Shown: positions 16,072-24,068, counted from the stretch's first letter. The stretch: DNA of 42,388 nucleotides from DATJGF01 sp035495315 (GCA_035495315.1 DATJGF010000153.1:1-42388), one strand, 5' to 3'. A program made the numbers and translations. The notes: generated by a model from the letters alone, not told the origin.

Positions 16072-18654
16072 TTAACTCGCAGGCGAGGATGCCTGCGCTA
16101 CGGTGCCCATCGCCCGGCCAATCGAGTTCCACCAGAGGTCATAAAGCGCGGTGACAGACCATGTGAATTGTCCGGCAGTTGAATTAATCACCAACGACTC
16201 GCCGCCTACAGTTCCCAGCCGGACGGCAGTCAGACCCAGCAATTTGGCGCGCTCGATGACTTTGATGGCATCGAGCGGGGCGACAGAAATGAGAACGCGA
16301 CCCTGCGTCTCGCCAAAGAGCAAGGCATCGAGGCGTGGAGGCGTCGCGGCCGAGCCGTTGGTTGAGGCCGCGTTTGCATCTGCCGCATGGAATAAGGCCG
16401 CGACATCCACAGTGGCGCCGAGCAGGCGAGGGGTTTCGCGGGCCACGTGCTGGCTGATGCAGCTCTCTGCCAGGGCCACGGCGAGGCCGCCTTCGCTGCA
16501 ATCATGGGCGCTCTTGACGGCTCCCGAATGAATCAAAGCGCGCAGACCAAGGGCGAGATTGGTTTCGTCGTCGAGGTCGCACCGCGGCGGTGTTCCGGTC
16601 TTCAGGCCGTGGATCTCCTGGAAGTAAGCCGAGCCGCCTAGTCCTTGCAACGGGTCCTTTTGGTCGACAATTGCACCGAGCAAGATGATGGCGTCGCCTT
16701 CGTCTTTAAACCATTGGGTGGTGATGTGCTCGCGTTTTTCGATCAGGCCGGCCATGGCGACTGTGGGTGTGGGGTCAATCGGGCCGTTCGGGCTCTGATT
16801 GTACAGGCTGACATTGCCGCCCGTGACCGGCGCATTGAAAGCCCGACAGGCTTCCGCCAGACCCCGCACCGATTCGCGCAGTTGCCAAAACGTTTCCGGA
16901 TTGAAGGGATTACCAAAGTTCAGATTATCGGTAACCCCGAGGGGCATCGCGCCGGAACAGGCGAGGTTTCGTGCGGCTTCAGCGACCGCGATTTTGCCGC
17001 CTTCATAAGGGTCTAGGTAGACGTAGGCCGCGTTGCAATCGACCGAGAGCGCAATGATTTTTTCGACCGGATTGCCCGAACCCGGTTCGGTGTCGACGGC
17101 GCCCGGCATTTCGGGCAAGGAATCCTCCTTGATGCGAATCACGGCGGCGTCGGAGCCTGGGCAGACGGAGGTGCCAGCACGCACTGTGTGGTCATATTGG
17201 CGGTAGACCCAGTTTTTAGAAGCGATAGTAGGCCACGCCAAGAGCGCTTTGAGGGCGCCTATGGGATCTTTGATGTCGGGAATGCCGGCGAGCGTAAACG
17301 CCCGCACGTCCTTCAGATACTCCGGCTCGCGGGCCTCTCGTTGATACACAGGGGCCTCGTCGGCGAGTTTTTTGGCAGGGATATCTGCCATGATTTGGCC
17401 GTTATTGCGCACCACCATGCGGCCCGTGTCGGTGACACAGCCGATCTCCGCCCAGGGGAGATCCCATTTATCGAAAACGCGCTTGACCTCCTCCTCGCGC
17501 CCACGCTGGACGATGATCAACATCCGCTCCTGTGACTCGCTCAGCATGATTTCATAAGGAGTCATATTGAGCGCCCGCTGCGGCACTTTGGTCAGGTCGA
17601 TTTCGATGCCCGTGCCGGCCCGCGCGGCGGTCTCGCAAGTCGAGCAGGTCAGCCCCGCTGCGCCCATATCTTGAATCCCCGCGACCGCGCCCGTCGCCAG
17701 CAGTTCCAGGCACGCCTCGCAAACGAGTTTCTCCATGAAGGGATCGCCAACCTGGACCGCCCCACGCTGTTGCTCGGCGGATTCTTCGGTCAGGTCCTGT
17801 GAGGCGAAGGCCGCCCCAGCCAACCCGTCCCGGCCGGTCGCAGGGCCGACGTAAAATACCGGGTTACCTACGCCGCTGGCCCGTCCGCGGACGATTTGTT
17901 CGTGGCGGAGGACGCCCAGACAAAAGGCATTCACCAGTGGATTGCCTTCGTAGGATTTATCGAAATAGACCTCGCCGGCGACGGTGGGGATACCGAAACA
18001 ATTGCCGTAATGGGCGATTCCGGCCACAACACCACTGAACAGCCGCCGATTATTGGCTGTAGCCGACGACGTAAGGGGACTCTGGGAAGCCGGGCTCGAA
18101 TTGGACGCCTCACCCCGGCCCTCTCCCGTTCCGAGGGGAGAGGGAGAATCGCCGGCAGTCAGGGACTTGCTTGAGGCGTTCGACCTGTCCTCTGATCCTT
18201 TTCCTCCCCTCTTCTCTGCGCTCTGCCCTCCTTCGTCCGTAATCGGTCCAAACCGCAGGGAATTAATTGAGCAGATCGGTCGTGCGCCCATCGTGAAAAT
18301 ATCCCGGATAATGCCACCGACACCAGTGGCTGCCCCTTGGAACGGCTCGACTGCGCTGGGATGGTTGTGCGATTCAATTTTGAACGCGATCGCCAGTCCA
18401 TCCCCGATGTCAATGATCCCGGCGTTTTCCTCACCGGCGCCGACGAGAATTTTACGGGACTTTGTCGGAAACGTTTTGAGCAGCGGCCGGCTGTTCTTAT
18501 AAGAACAGTGCTCGCTCCACATCACCGAGAAGATTCCCAGCTCGGTGTAGGTCGGTTCGCGGCCAAGAATACTTTTGACCTTTTCAAATTCCTCGGGTGT
18601 GAGGTTGTGCTTTCGCACCAACTCCGGCGTAATGGCTGGCTCTGTCGTTGACAT
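16072..18654 (-). CDS. purL: phosphoribosylformylglycinamidine synthase, small-type catalytic subunit
   Basis: 860 residues from ATG 18654 (the frame is open to 18732). ATP-dependent amidation of FGAR in purine synthesis, working with the separate PurQ and PurS encoded at 24121-25099. Diagnostic motifs: YTELGIFSVMWSEHCSYKNS near the N-terminus, KIESHNHPSAVEPFQGAATG (ATP/substrate loop), GNPLVNAFCLGV, and PVTGGNVSLYNQ in the second half. Bacterial small PurL is usually about 740 residues. Part of the excess is a 61-codon low-complexity insert (18055-18237) between FGPIT and NRRLFSGVVAGI, which contains a palindromic repeat. The last nine residues are encoded by another repeat. The reading frame is intact and should be functional. 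Confidence 0.95.
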   Translation of the reverse strand: MSTTEPAITPELVRKHNLTPEEFEKVKSILGREPTYTELGIFSVMWSEHCSYKNSRPLLKTFPTKSRKILVGAGEENAGIIDIGDGLAIAFKIESHNHPSAVEPFQGAATGVGGIIRDIFTMGARPICSINSLRFGPITDEGGQSAEKRGGKGSEDRSNASSKSLTAGDSPSPLGTGEGRGEASNSSPASQSPLTSSATANNRRLFSGVVAGIAHYGNCFGIPTVAGEVYFDKSYEGNPLVNAFCLGVLRHEQIVRGRASGVGNPVFYVGPATGRDGLAGAAFASQDLTEESAEQQRGAVQVGDPFMEKLVCEACLELLATGAVAGIQDMGAAGLTCSTCETAARAGTGIEIDLTKVPQRALNMTPYEIMLSESQERMLIIVQRGREEEVKRVFDKWDLPWAEIGCVTDTGRMVVRNNGQIMADIPAKKLADEAPVYQREAREPEYLKDVRAFTLAGIPDIKDPIGALKALLAWPTIASKNWVYRQYDHTVRAGTSVCPGSDAAVIRIKEDSLPEMPGAVDTEPGSGNPVEKIIALSVDCNAAYVYLDPYEGGKIAVAEAARNLACSGAMPLGVTDNLNFGNPFNPETFWQLRESVRGLAEACRAFNAPVTGGNVSLYNQSPNGPIDPTPTVAMAGLIEKREHITTQWFKDEGDAIILLGAIVDQKDPLQGLGGSAYFQEIHGLKTGTPPRCDLDDETNLALGLRALIHSGAVKSAHDCSEGGLAVALAESCISQHVARETPRLLGATVDVAALFHAADANAASTNGSAATPPRLDALLFGETQGRVLISVAPLDAIKVIERAKLLGLTAVRLGTVGGESLVINSTAGQFTWSVTALYDLWWNSIGRAMGTVAQASSPAS
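16078..16102. repeat. palindromic repeat forming the 3' end of purL
   Basis: CGCAGGC-GAGGAT-GCCTGCG is a perfect 7-base stem. On the purL strand it reads GTAGCGCAGGCATCCTCGCC and onward, encoding the last residues VAQASSPAS just before the TAA at 16072. This looks like a dispersed extragenic palindrome that has extended the reading frame. Confidence 0.6.
18055..18237 (-). repeat. in-frame low-complexity insertion in purL with a palindromic repeat
   Basis: These 61 codons interrupt a conserved stretch of PurL. They contain a 9-base perfect stem, CCCTCTCCC (18119-18127) with GGGAGAGGG (18136-18144), inside a 41-base repeat at 18109-18149 of the 'ctcaccccggccctctccc' kind common in many bacterial genomes. 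On the coding strand it gives SPSPLGTGEGRGEA, within a Ser/Gly/Ala-rich segment likely to form a surface loop. Confidence 0.75.
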
Positions 18655-18792
18655 CGGACTTGAGTCTAAACTGGAAATCGCGAACTGAAAACCGACGCGC
18701 AGCAGCATGGAGGTTCCGGGCACGGGAAACAAGAAAACTTAAGGCGGGGCAAATTTTCGAAACCTCTGCCTCTCGACCGTCACCTGGCACGA

Positions 18793-19566
18793 TCAACGGG
18801 TTCGACCAGATCGACCGGCTGCATCAGACCGCATCAGCGAGATCATGCCGGCGAAGTTTCCTCCAAGCAGTGCCGCGTCGCCTCGATCGAATTTCACACT
18901 GGGCAGTGCGGCCATATCAATGTTGGTCGCACCCTGAAACAAGCGCAGGAGGTCGACCCGAAAATCCAGCCGCGCGGGGCGGATGTGCTGTACATCCCTG
19001 TGCAATTCAATCGACATGGGCCGGTAGTTTTCCGCGAATCCAACATGATAGACGAGCGGATCGTTCGTTTCGCCACGGTGGAGTGTCCCCTCGAACAATA
19101 CAAATTTGTAACCGACCTCCCAATTCCAGGCCATCCGGCTGTTGGGGTCGAGGTCCCCGCGTTGCTGGAGGGACCGGTTGGCGGTGGGATCGACCCCGAT
19201 GCCAAACTCGATCCGCTGATACTTCCGGCGGGGCACCTGATGTAGCACGATTACAAACCCGGGTTCTTCGCCGTCAAAGCGGACTAAATGATAACTGTCG
19301 GGCTCGACGAATGCGCCCGTCGGGCTCACCAGCCGGATGTTGCTGAGAAAAAACTGGAAGTCGCGCACCTTGAACCGGCCCACGCCACCAGGATTGGCGT
19401 AGCTGGATTGATTAAGCACTAGCGGTTTCGGGCCAACGAATGGATGAAAATAAAGCGTCAGTTCACCGGGTTGCTCTCCGCGGTATATCCACCAGCCGGT
19501 GACGCCGAGTGCGGCGACGACTGCAATCAGCGCTGGCATCAGCGTCGCTTTGAGCGCCCGATTCAT
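18793..19566 (-). CDS. MbnP-like copper-binding protein
   Basis: 257 residues, with an N-terminal membrane anchor or signal (about 8-28, LMPALIAVVAALGVTGWWIY). The rest matches the MbnP family by pattern: LTLYFHPFVGPKPLVL (36-51), FKVRDFQFFLSNIRLV (65-80), then RMAWNWEVGYKFVLFEG (144-160). In known MbnP a Trp of the W-x-W-x-x-GY region is oxidised to kynurenine by the partner enzyme MbnH and helps bind copper; Trp147 and Trp149 are the candidates here. The ATG overlaps the stop of the MbnH/MauG-like gene as ATGA, so the two are translationally coupled. Periplasmic or membrane-tethered. No methanobactin precursor or synthesis genes (MbnB/C) are in the window, so this belongs to the methanobactin-independent pairs. 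Family call moderately sure. Confidence 0.75.
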   Translation of the reverse strand: MNRALKATLMPALIAVVAALGVTGWWIYRGEQPGELTLYFHPFVGPKPLVLNQSSYANPGGVGRFKVRDFQFFLSNIRLVSPTGAFVEPDSYHLVRFDGEEPGFVIVLHQVPRRKYQRIEFGIGVDPTANRSLQQRGDLDPNSRMAWNWEVGYKFVLFEGTLHRGETNDPLVYHVGFAENYRPMSIELHRDVQHIRPARLDFRVDLLRLFQGATNIDMAALPSVKFDRGDAALLGGNFAGMISLMRSDAAGRSGRTR

Positions 19567-20690
19567 TTGCTCACGAACGGATCAGAGAACCGTTCCGCGG
19601 TCACGAAGTCGCGGTCCGTCAAAGTGTGGAGGAACGCGATGATGGCCGTCTTCTCTCCAGGGGTCAGATGCAGGCTGATCCGCCCTGCCGCCGCAGCGCC
19701 TCGGTTGTCCGCCTCCACGATCAGCGGGCTCAGCGTGCTGCTGTTCCTGATGCCGCTATCGTAATGATCCAGCACCTCCTCGAGGGTATTGAAACGGCCA
19801 TCGTGCATGTAGGGCGCTGTGAGGTCGATGTTGCGCAAAGATGGCACCTTGAACAACCCGCGATGGGCCGGGTTGTGCGTGACTGCCTGCAGGCCGGGGT
19901 GCAAATGCGCCTCGTCATCGAGACCATTGTTCGAGAACCCGTCATAGCGCGCACTGGAGCCGCCGGTCAGGAACTGGCTGTGACAGTCGATGCAATTGGC
20001 GCCGCGCAGGCTGACCTTGACGTCCGGGTGCGCCATGAACAGTTTGCGCCCCAGTTCCTCCTGCTCGCTCAGCTTGATCTCGCCGCGCAGGAACTGGTCG
20101 TAGCGCGAGTTGCACGAGATCAGGGTACGCTCGAACGACGCCAACGCCCGAGTAACAGCCGAAGGGCTGATCTCGCCATAGGCAGTTTCGAATAATTTTC
20201 GATATCTCGCGTCGCCCGCCAGTTCCCTAGCCAGCCGGCCGAGGTCCTGCCCCATTTCATCCGGGTGCTGGAGTGGAACTAGCGTTTGCTCCTCCAGCGT
20301 GGGCGCACGGCCGTTCCAGAAGAAGTGCTGCGGGCCCCACAGCAGATTCGCGACACTCATGCTGTTAAAGTCCAGTGGTTTGCCGGAAACACCGACACTC
20401 GTTTTGCGACCATCAGTGAAGGCAAGCCGTTGTATGTGACAGGTCGAGCAGGAGACTTTGCCGTTGGCGGATAAGCGTGGATCGTAGAAAAGTCGTCGGC
20501 CAAGCTCTACCGCTTCGAGCGTCAAAGGGTTGTCTGCGGGAACTTGGAACCGGCCGAATACGAACGGCGCCGAGAAATCAGCCAGCGGGGTCGCCGCCTG
20601 GCGCGTCTTATGACACCCCCCAGCGATTGCTGCGAAGAATACGACGATAAACGCCGCCACCGCAGCAACACCAAGTCGCAAGCAGAACAC
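19563..20690 (-). CDS. di-heme cytochrome c peroxidase/MauG-like protein, probable MbnH
   Basis: 375 residues from a GTG start at 20690, three bases after the stop of the propeller gene. An N-terminal hydrophobic stretch ends in AGGC (Cys26), a possible lipobox. Two c-type heme motifs, CSTCH (81-85) and CIDCH (233-237), lie in the usual bacterial di-heme layout. WNGRAPTLEEQTLVP (125-139), HPDEMG (142-147) and APYMHDGRFNTLEEVLDHYD (292-311) are family signatures. Members either reduce hydrogen peroxide (CcpA) or, like MauG and MbnH, oxidise a residue of a partner protein. Coupling to an MbnP-like gene favours the MbnH role, but Met295 in YMHDG is also seen in peroxidases, so the reaction is not settled. 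Acts in the periplasm. Confidence 0.85.
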   Translation of the reverse strand: MFCLRLGVAAVAAFIVVFFAAIAGGCHKTRQAATPLADFSAPFVFGRFQVPADNPLTLEAVELGRRLFYDPRLSANGKVSCSTCHIQRLAFTDGRKTSVGVSGKPLDFNSMSVANLLWGPQHFFWNGRAPTLEEQTLVPLQHPDEMGQDLGRLARELAGDARYRKLFETAYGEISPSAVTRALASFERTLISCNSRYDQFLRGEIKLSEQEELGRKLFMAHPDVKVSLRGANCIDCHSQFLTGGSSARYDGFSNNGLDDEAHLHPGLQAVTHNPAHRGLFKVPSLRNIDLTAPYMHDGRFNTLEEVLDHYDSGIRNSSTLSPLIVEADNRGAAAAGRISLHLTPGEKTAIIAFLHTLTDRDFVTAERFSDPFVSK

Positions 20691-20693
20691 TCG

Positions 20694-22055
20694 TCAATGG
20701 TGGTGCACGAACCCGGAGCCGAACAACGCCTCAATATTCTCAACGCCTTTCTTGTAACGGTCCTTGAAGCTGACCCGAGCCAGACGCTCACCGCTCTGTA
20801 GGTCGTGCACAGTAACAGAATTGTCGTTGACCTTGGCGATGAATGGGACGTCGGTGGGATCTTTGTCGGCTTTGTTTCCAAGATTTAGCAGGTTGTTCTG
20901 CATGGCGATGACTTTGCGGCCCGAGGGCGTACTGAAGAAGATCATGTGGTGGGCACCAGCCTCGGCCTTGATGTCGGGGCCCGAGGGAACTAGTTCAGGT
21001 AGGCTCGAGAGTTTGTAGCGCTTCACCACGCCGGGCAGCGCGTGGCTGACAAACAATTCGGTTTGGTTGCCGTAGAACTCCAGTGGGACGCCCGTGTTCG
21101 CCTTCACACCGTCGTACACCTTCACCGGGGCGCCGAAACTCTTGTCCGCCTCCTTGTAGGGGATCTTCCAGGTCTCAAATCCGAACATTGTATTGACCAG
21201 CACGGCCGGTGCAACGCTCGGCACGATGCTGGGCCGCACAAAGAGTACCTCGACCGGTGACGAGGGAAAGCCGACCGGCTTCGCATCTTCGACGACGATG
21301 TTCTGAATCGGCTCGAAGGTGTTGAGGTCAATAACGGTGATGGCGTTACCTACACCGGTCGAAAGATCGGGATGAACCGTAGAACTGATCACCAGGCGGT
21401 CCTGGTACGCGGATAGGCCGTGCGGATACATGATATAAGGGGTACCCTTGGCCACCACGCTCTTGCGCGCCTGAATGATCTTGATAAGCTCATTGCTCTG
21501 GGGATCAAACACGCCGACCGAGCCGCAATCAGGTTGGTCCACGCCAGTGCCGCCCATGAAGGTCACAAACATGTAATCCTTGCCGTTGACGTTGTGCCAG
21601 ACGATGTCTTCCCCGACCTGTTGTCCCCCGGTATTGAGGGGTTTGACGCCTTTGATTACCGCCGCTCCGCTGGCATTGCGCGACAGCCCGATTTCGGCCA
21701 GGCTGGATTTGGGGTCCAGGCAGGTCGCGTAGAGCCGTCCGTTCGGGCTGTAGTACAAGTGGTGCAATGGAAGCGTCAGCTTCGGAAGTTCTACCTCCTG
21801 CAGTATCGCACCGAAGTTACTCGCCTCCGGGTTCAGCTCCACGATCGCGACGCTATGGGCCGTGCCGAGCGTGGGCAAGCCTCGCAGCAGCACCAGGGCT
21901 TGGCTCTCCTCCACATTGCGGCGTGCGCCGGGTTCCGCTGTGGTGGGCCGATCAGCGACAGTGGCACCCGACGCGGGCGCACCGTAGGGACCTCCCGGCA
22001 TCATCAGCAGTACCAACATGCATAGCGGAAAGCATCTAATTGTGAATTGGTTCAT
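20694..22055 (-). CDS. secreted beta-propeller, selenium-binding protein (SBP56/methanethiol oxidase)-like
   Basis: 453 residues from ATG 22055, which opens a clear signal peptide (MNQFTIRCFPLCMLVLLMMP); the frame is open to 22106. The mature protein is beta-rich with WD/YVTN-like repeats. HSVAIVELNPEASNFGAIL (67-85) and LPKLTLPLHH (90-99) resemble the start of SBP56/SELENBP1, where copper-dependent methanethiol oxidase activity is known in bacteria. Other histidines that could bind metal: PHGL (211-214), VHPD (227-230), SHAL (337-340), AHHM (368-371) and a C-terminal FVHHH. It is the first gene of an operon with a MauG/MbnH-like and an MbnP-like protein. mtoX loci also carry mauG-like genes, which supports the call. 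Similarity is limited, so a generic seven-bladed propeller remains possible. Confidence 0.6.
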   Translation of the reverse strand: MNQFTIRCFPLCMLVLLMMPGGPYGAPASGATVADRPTTAEPGARRNVEESQALVLLRGLPTLGTAHSVAIVELNPEASNFGAILQEVELPKLTLPLHHLYYSPNGRLYATCLDPKSSLAEIGLSRNASGAAVIKGVKPLNTGGQQVGEDIVWHNVNGKDYMFVTFMGGTGVDQPDCGSVGVFDPQSNELIKIIQARKSVVAKGTPYIMYPHGLSAYQDRLVISSTVHPDLSTGVGNAITVIDLNTFEPIQNIVVEDAKPVGFPSSPVEVLFVRPSIVPSVAPAVLVNTMFGFETWKIPYKEADKSFGAPVKVYDGVKANTGVPLEFYGNQTELFVSHALPGVVKRYKLSSLPELVPSGPDIKAEAGAHHMIFFSTPSGRKVIAMQNNLLNLGNKADKDPTDVPFIAKVNDNSVTVHDLQSGERLARVSFKDRYKKGVENIEALFGSGFVHHH

Positions 22056-22431
22056 AAGGGACCTAAGCAATGAGTTAATGTGGTTTTCGGCTCTCAGAAA
22101 CCTCATAAAAGGGGATTATTTGATTAAGAGTTTACCAGAATCTTAAAGGAAGCGCAAGCCGAATCGGGGTGGAAACAAGGGCACGATTAAAAGTGGATGC
22201 GAATGCGCTTTTGCTCCCCGTTGCTTCATCTCATTAACACCTCCATTTATGGAGGTGTCCAGGTCTCGGTGGATCGAACCCTTTTCAATTTCAAGGGTTT
22301 GTCCCGACCGCCCACTTTTAATCGCACCCTGGGAACAACCGAGTTCTGAGCGCTGCGCGCGCTATGGTACTCCGGCAATAGAGCTGCGAGCAAAAAGCCC
22401 GGAAGATCGGATTGGGTGGCCTTACAACAGG
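22056..22431. other. gene-free stretch with nested inverted repeats
   Basis: This 376-base gap separates the propeller operon from the small membrane protein gene and should hold the promoter of the operon, though no clear -35/-10 pair was found. Its main content is the inverted-repeat element at 22179-22329. Short open frames here show no protein-like features. Confidence 0.5.
22179..22329. mobile_element. MITE-like nested inverted-repeat element
   Basis: GGGCACGATTAAAAGTGG (22179-22196) recurs inverted at 22312-22329 with one mismatch in 18. Inside lie two further hairpins: ACACCTCCA/TGGAGGTGT around 22234-22257, and AACCCTT/AAGGGTT around 22277-22299. The whole is about 150 bases with arms facing each other, which fits a miniature transposable element or a structured RNA. 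No target-site duplication could be fixed. Confidence 0.5.
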
Positions 22432-22701
22432 TTAATGGCCTCGGACAGGGACTATCAGAGGGCTGATGACAACTCGCTCGGGAGATGCTGAAACATGAGA
22501 CGTGGAAACATGCAGACCGGGCTCGGGCTCGGTGTGCGTCGGGCATTCAAAGAGGCTGAGCATTAAGGAGAGCAGGCCGAAACCCGCCGCGATGAAACAT
22601 AAGAATCTCCCGAACGGCGCGGTGACCTGGAGAACACCTGAAAATCCCCAAAGCGCGGCGACGATCGCTACAACGAATGACACGCCTGCACGTTTAAGCA
22701 T
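22432..22701 (-). CDS. small membrane protein, DUF1328-like
   Basis: 89 residues from ATG 22701 (frame open to 22788). Two hydrophobic helices, MLKRAGVSFVVAIVAALWGF-like (1-20) and PFGRFLCFIAAGFGLLSLML-like (about 29-48), resemble the short DUF1328/UPF0391 membrane proteins, which have a first helix, a Gly-rich turn and an FFI-type second helix. A polar tail of about 37 residues follows, which is longer than usual for the family. Function of the family is unknown; it is often linked to envelope stress. No Shine-Dalgarno is evident. It stands alone between a repeat-rich gap and a lipoprotein gene. Confidence 0.5.
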   Translation of the reverse strand: MLKRAGVSFVVAIVAALWGFSGVLQVTAPFGRFLCFIAAGFGLLSLMLSLFECPTHTEPEPGLHVSTSHVSASPERVVISPLIVPVRGH

Positions 22702-22840
22702 GGACGAATTTCGCCGAGGGTAGCTCTCTCGCTCAATTGGGTTTGTCCCGCGCTGAGCGCTGGGCCGATACCCCAAGTCCTCGTCCACGTTCTCGATTTG
22801 AATCCCTTGCCGAGGACGAGTAGTAGGAGGAAGATTAATG

Positions 22841-23428
22841 TTACTTGCCGGAAGGCTCAGCAGGTGGTTCGAGCGTCACGGTTGTGTCGGCCGGTTGAGG
22901 GCCGCGCAATCGGATAATGATATGATGGACCTTTCCCGCTTCGAGCGTCAGGGTCATGCCCAGCGACGCGTACTGGAGCGATTCAAGTCCCCCGCGCATC
23001 CGTTCATCGGCGGTGGGTTCACCGTAAGCCTGGATGACTTGTGCGCGCGTCGAGAACATGCCGATGCCTTCTTTGGTGTGCCCCGTGAACTTTTTCGAGA
23101 AGGGTCCATTGATGCCGGTGACGTCGCCACACATGACTACGCTGACGATTCCGTCGGGCCCTGGCATAATGGCCAGGCCCAGGCGGGTGTATTCAAGTGA
23201 ATTGGATGTCCGGCGTTCCGGTTCGCCCAACGCGGCGATTACCTGTCCCGTAGTCATACCAGCATGAACCGGGCCCACGCCAACCTTGGGTTCGATCAGA
23301 AGTACCGAATTTGTTCCTGTACTTATCGTGGCCTGCTCAGCGGATTGCTCGGAACACCCGGCAGCAACCAGGACGAGACTTGTCAAAACCACAACAGCGG
23401 TTGCCGAAATGATGAGCGCTGGTTTCAT
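22841..23428 (-). CDS. lipoprotein with two BamE/SmpA-like repeats
   Basis: 195 residues. The signal peptide ends in the lipobox VAAGC (Cys25), so a lipid-anchored envelope protein. Two related segments follow: GVGPVHAGMTTGQVIAALGE (about 50-69) and EGIGMFSTRAQVIQAYGEP (about 119-137), each continuing into a beta-strand-rich stretch (EYTRLGLAIM and QYASLGMTLTL). The 'G.s...v...lGeP' pattern is that of the SmpA/OmlA (BamE) fold, duplicated here. BamE takes part in outer-membrane protein assembly, but many lipoproteins with this fold have no known role, so no function is assigned. Transcribed alone on the minus strand. Confidence 0.7.
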   Translation of the reverse strand: MKPALIISATAVVVLTSLVLVAAGCSEQSAEQATISTGTNSVLLIEPKVGVGPVHAGMTTGQVIAALGEPERRTSNSLEYTRLGLAIMPGPDGIVSVVMCGDVTGINGPFSKKFTGHTKEGIGMFSTRAQVIQAYGEPTADERMRGGLESLQYASLGMTLTLEAGKVHHIIIRLRGPQPADTTVTLEPPAEPSGK

Positions 23429-23573
23429 GTAGTAAGCATACCTAAAGTTCCTTCAGTATCAAGATTAGGATTGGCAGTGACCCGGCAGCCAGGACGCCTG
23501 GTTCTGTGAAGCAAGACCTCTTCCTCTGCATTGCTGTGTTAGCGTCTTTGGATAATTATGTATTGGTGAGTTT

Positions 23574-24053
23574 ATGAAAACGATTCGGTTTGTTGGATTG
23601 ATGGCGGCCTTAACTGCAACCCTGTTGATTGGTTGCGTATCGACTCCGCCAGGAGTCGAGCATGGGCCGCAAGGAACTATTCCCTATGAGGTGTTAATAG
23701 ATGCTACCCCACCAGGGGCTCGGATTGTCGCCAATGGTGCCGATATTGGCCTAACTCCGGTTCGCCTGAAGATTTACGGGGATAAAGATGGAACGTTCCA
23801 CGATTTTGGGTCATATTATTACGTCGTCCAGGCGATGCCCCTGACCACCAACCAGTTTCCGCAGGCGCGGTACTTCCATACCGGCCGATGGTTCAGCCCG
23901 GAGGATCGAATTCCACAACGGATTGATTTCAACATGGATCAGCCAGCGATGCCCCTAGGGCCTTCTTATGCCTACCCGTATTACCCTCCGCCCGTCTATT
24001 ACGGCCCGCCACCCTACTATTATGGCCCCGGGTACTACCATCGGTGGTATTAA
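23574..24053 (+). CDS. lipoprotein with PEGA-like domain and Tyr/Pro-rich tail
   Basis: 159 residues. A signal peptide with lipobox LIGC (Cys21). YEVLIDATPPGARIVANGADIGLTPVRLKIYG-type sequence (about 38-69) matches the PEGA-like pattern in which a short beta-domain displays 'P.GA.v..nG..iG.TP'. The C-terminal 30 residues are dominated by Pro, Tyr and Gly (PYYPPPVYYGPPPYYYGPGY), a composition seen in envelope proteins that contact peptidoglycan or self-associate. Function unknown. It converges on purQ, with a strong hairpin between them. Confidence 0.7.
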   Translation: MKTIRFVGLMAALTATLLIGCVSTPPGVEHGPQGTIPYEVLIDATPPGARIVANGADIGLTPVRLKIYGDKDGTFHDFGSYYYVVQAMPLTTNQFPQARYFHTGRWFSPEDRIPQRIDFNMDQPAMPLGPSYAYPYYPPPVYYGPPPYYYGPGYYHRWY

Positions 24054-24068
24054 GAGGTTGACAGATTG

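Noticed and set aside
18793..20690. Methanobactin operon
   Set aside because: MbnH- and MbnP-like genes are present, but no small precursor, MbnB/MbnC or transporter genes were found nearby.
22247..22546. 99-codon minus-strand frame with a basic C-terminus (KVGGRDKPLKLKR)
   Set aside because: It overlaps the nested inverted repeat and the end of the DUF1328-like gene; no credible start or domain. Could be a transposase remnant, but nothing supports this.
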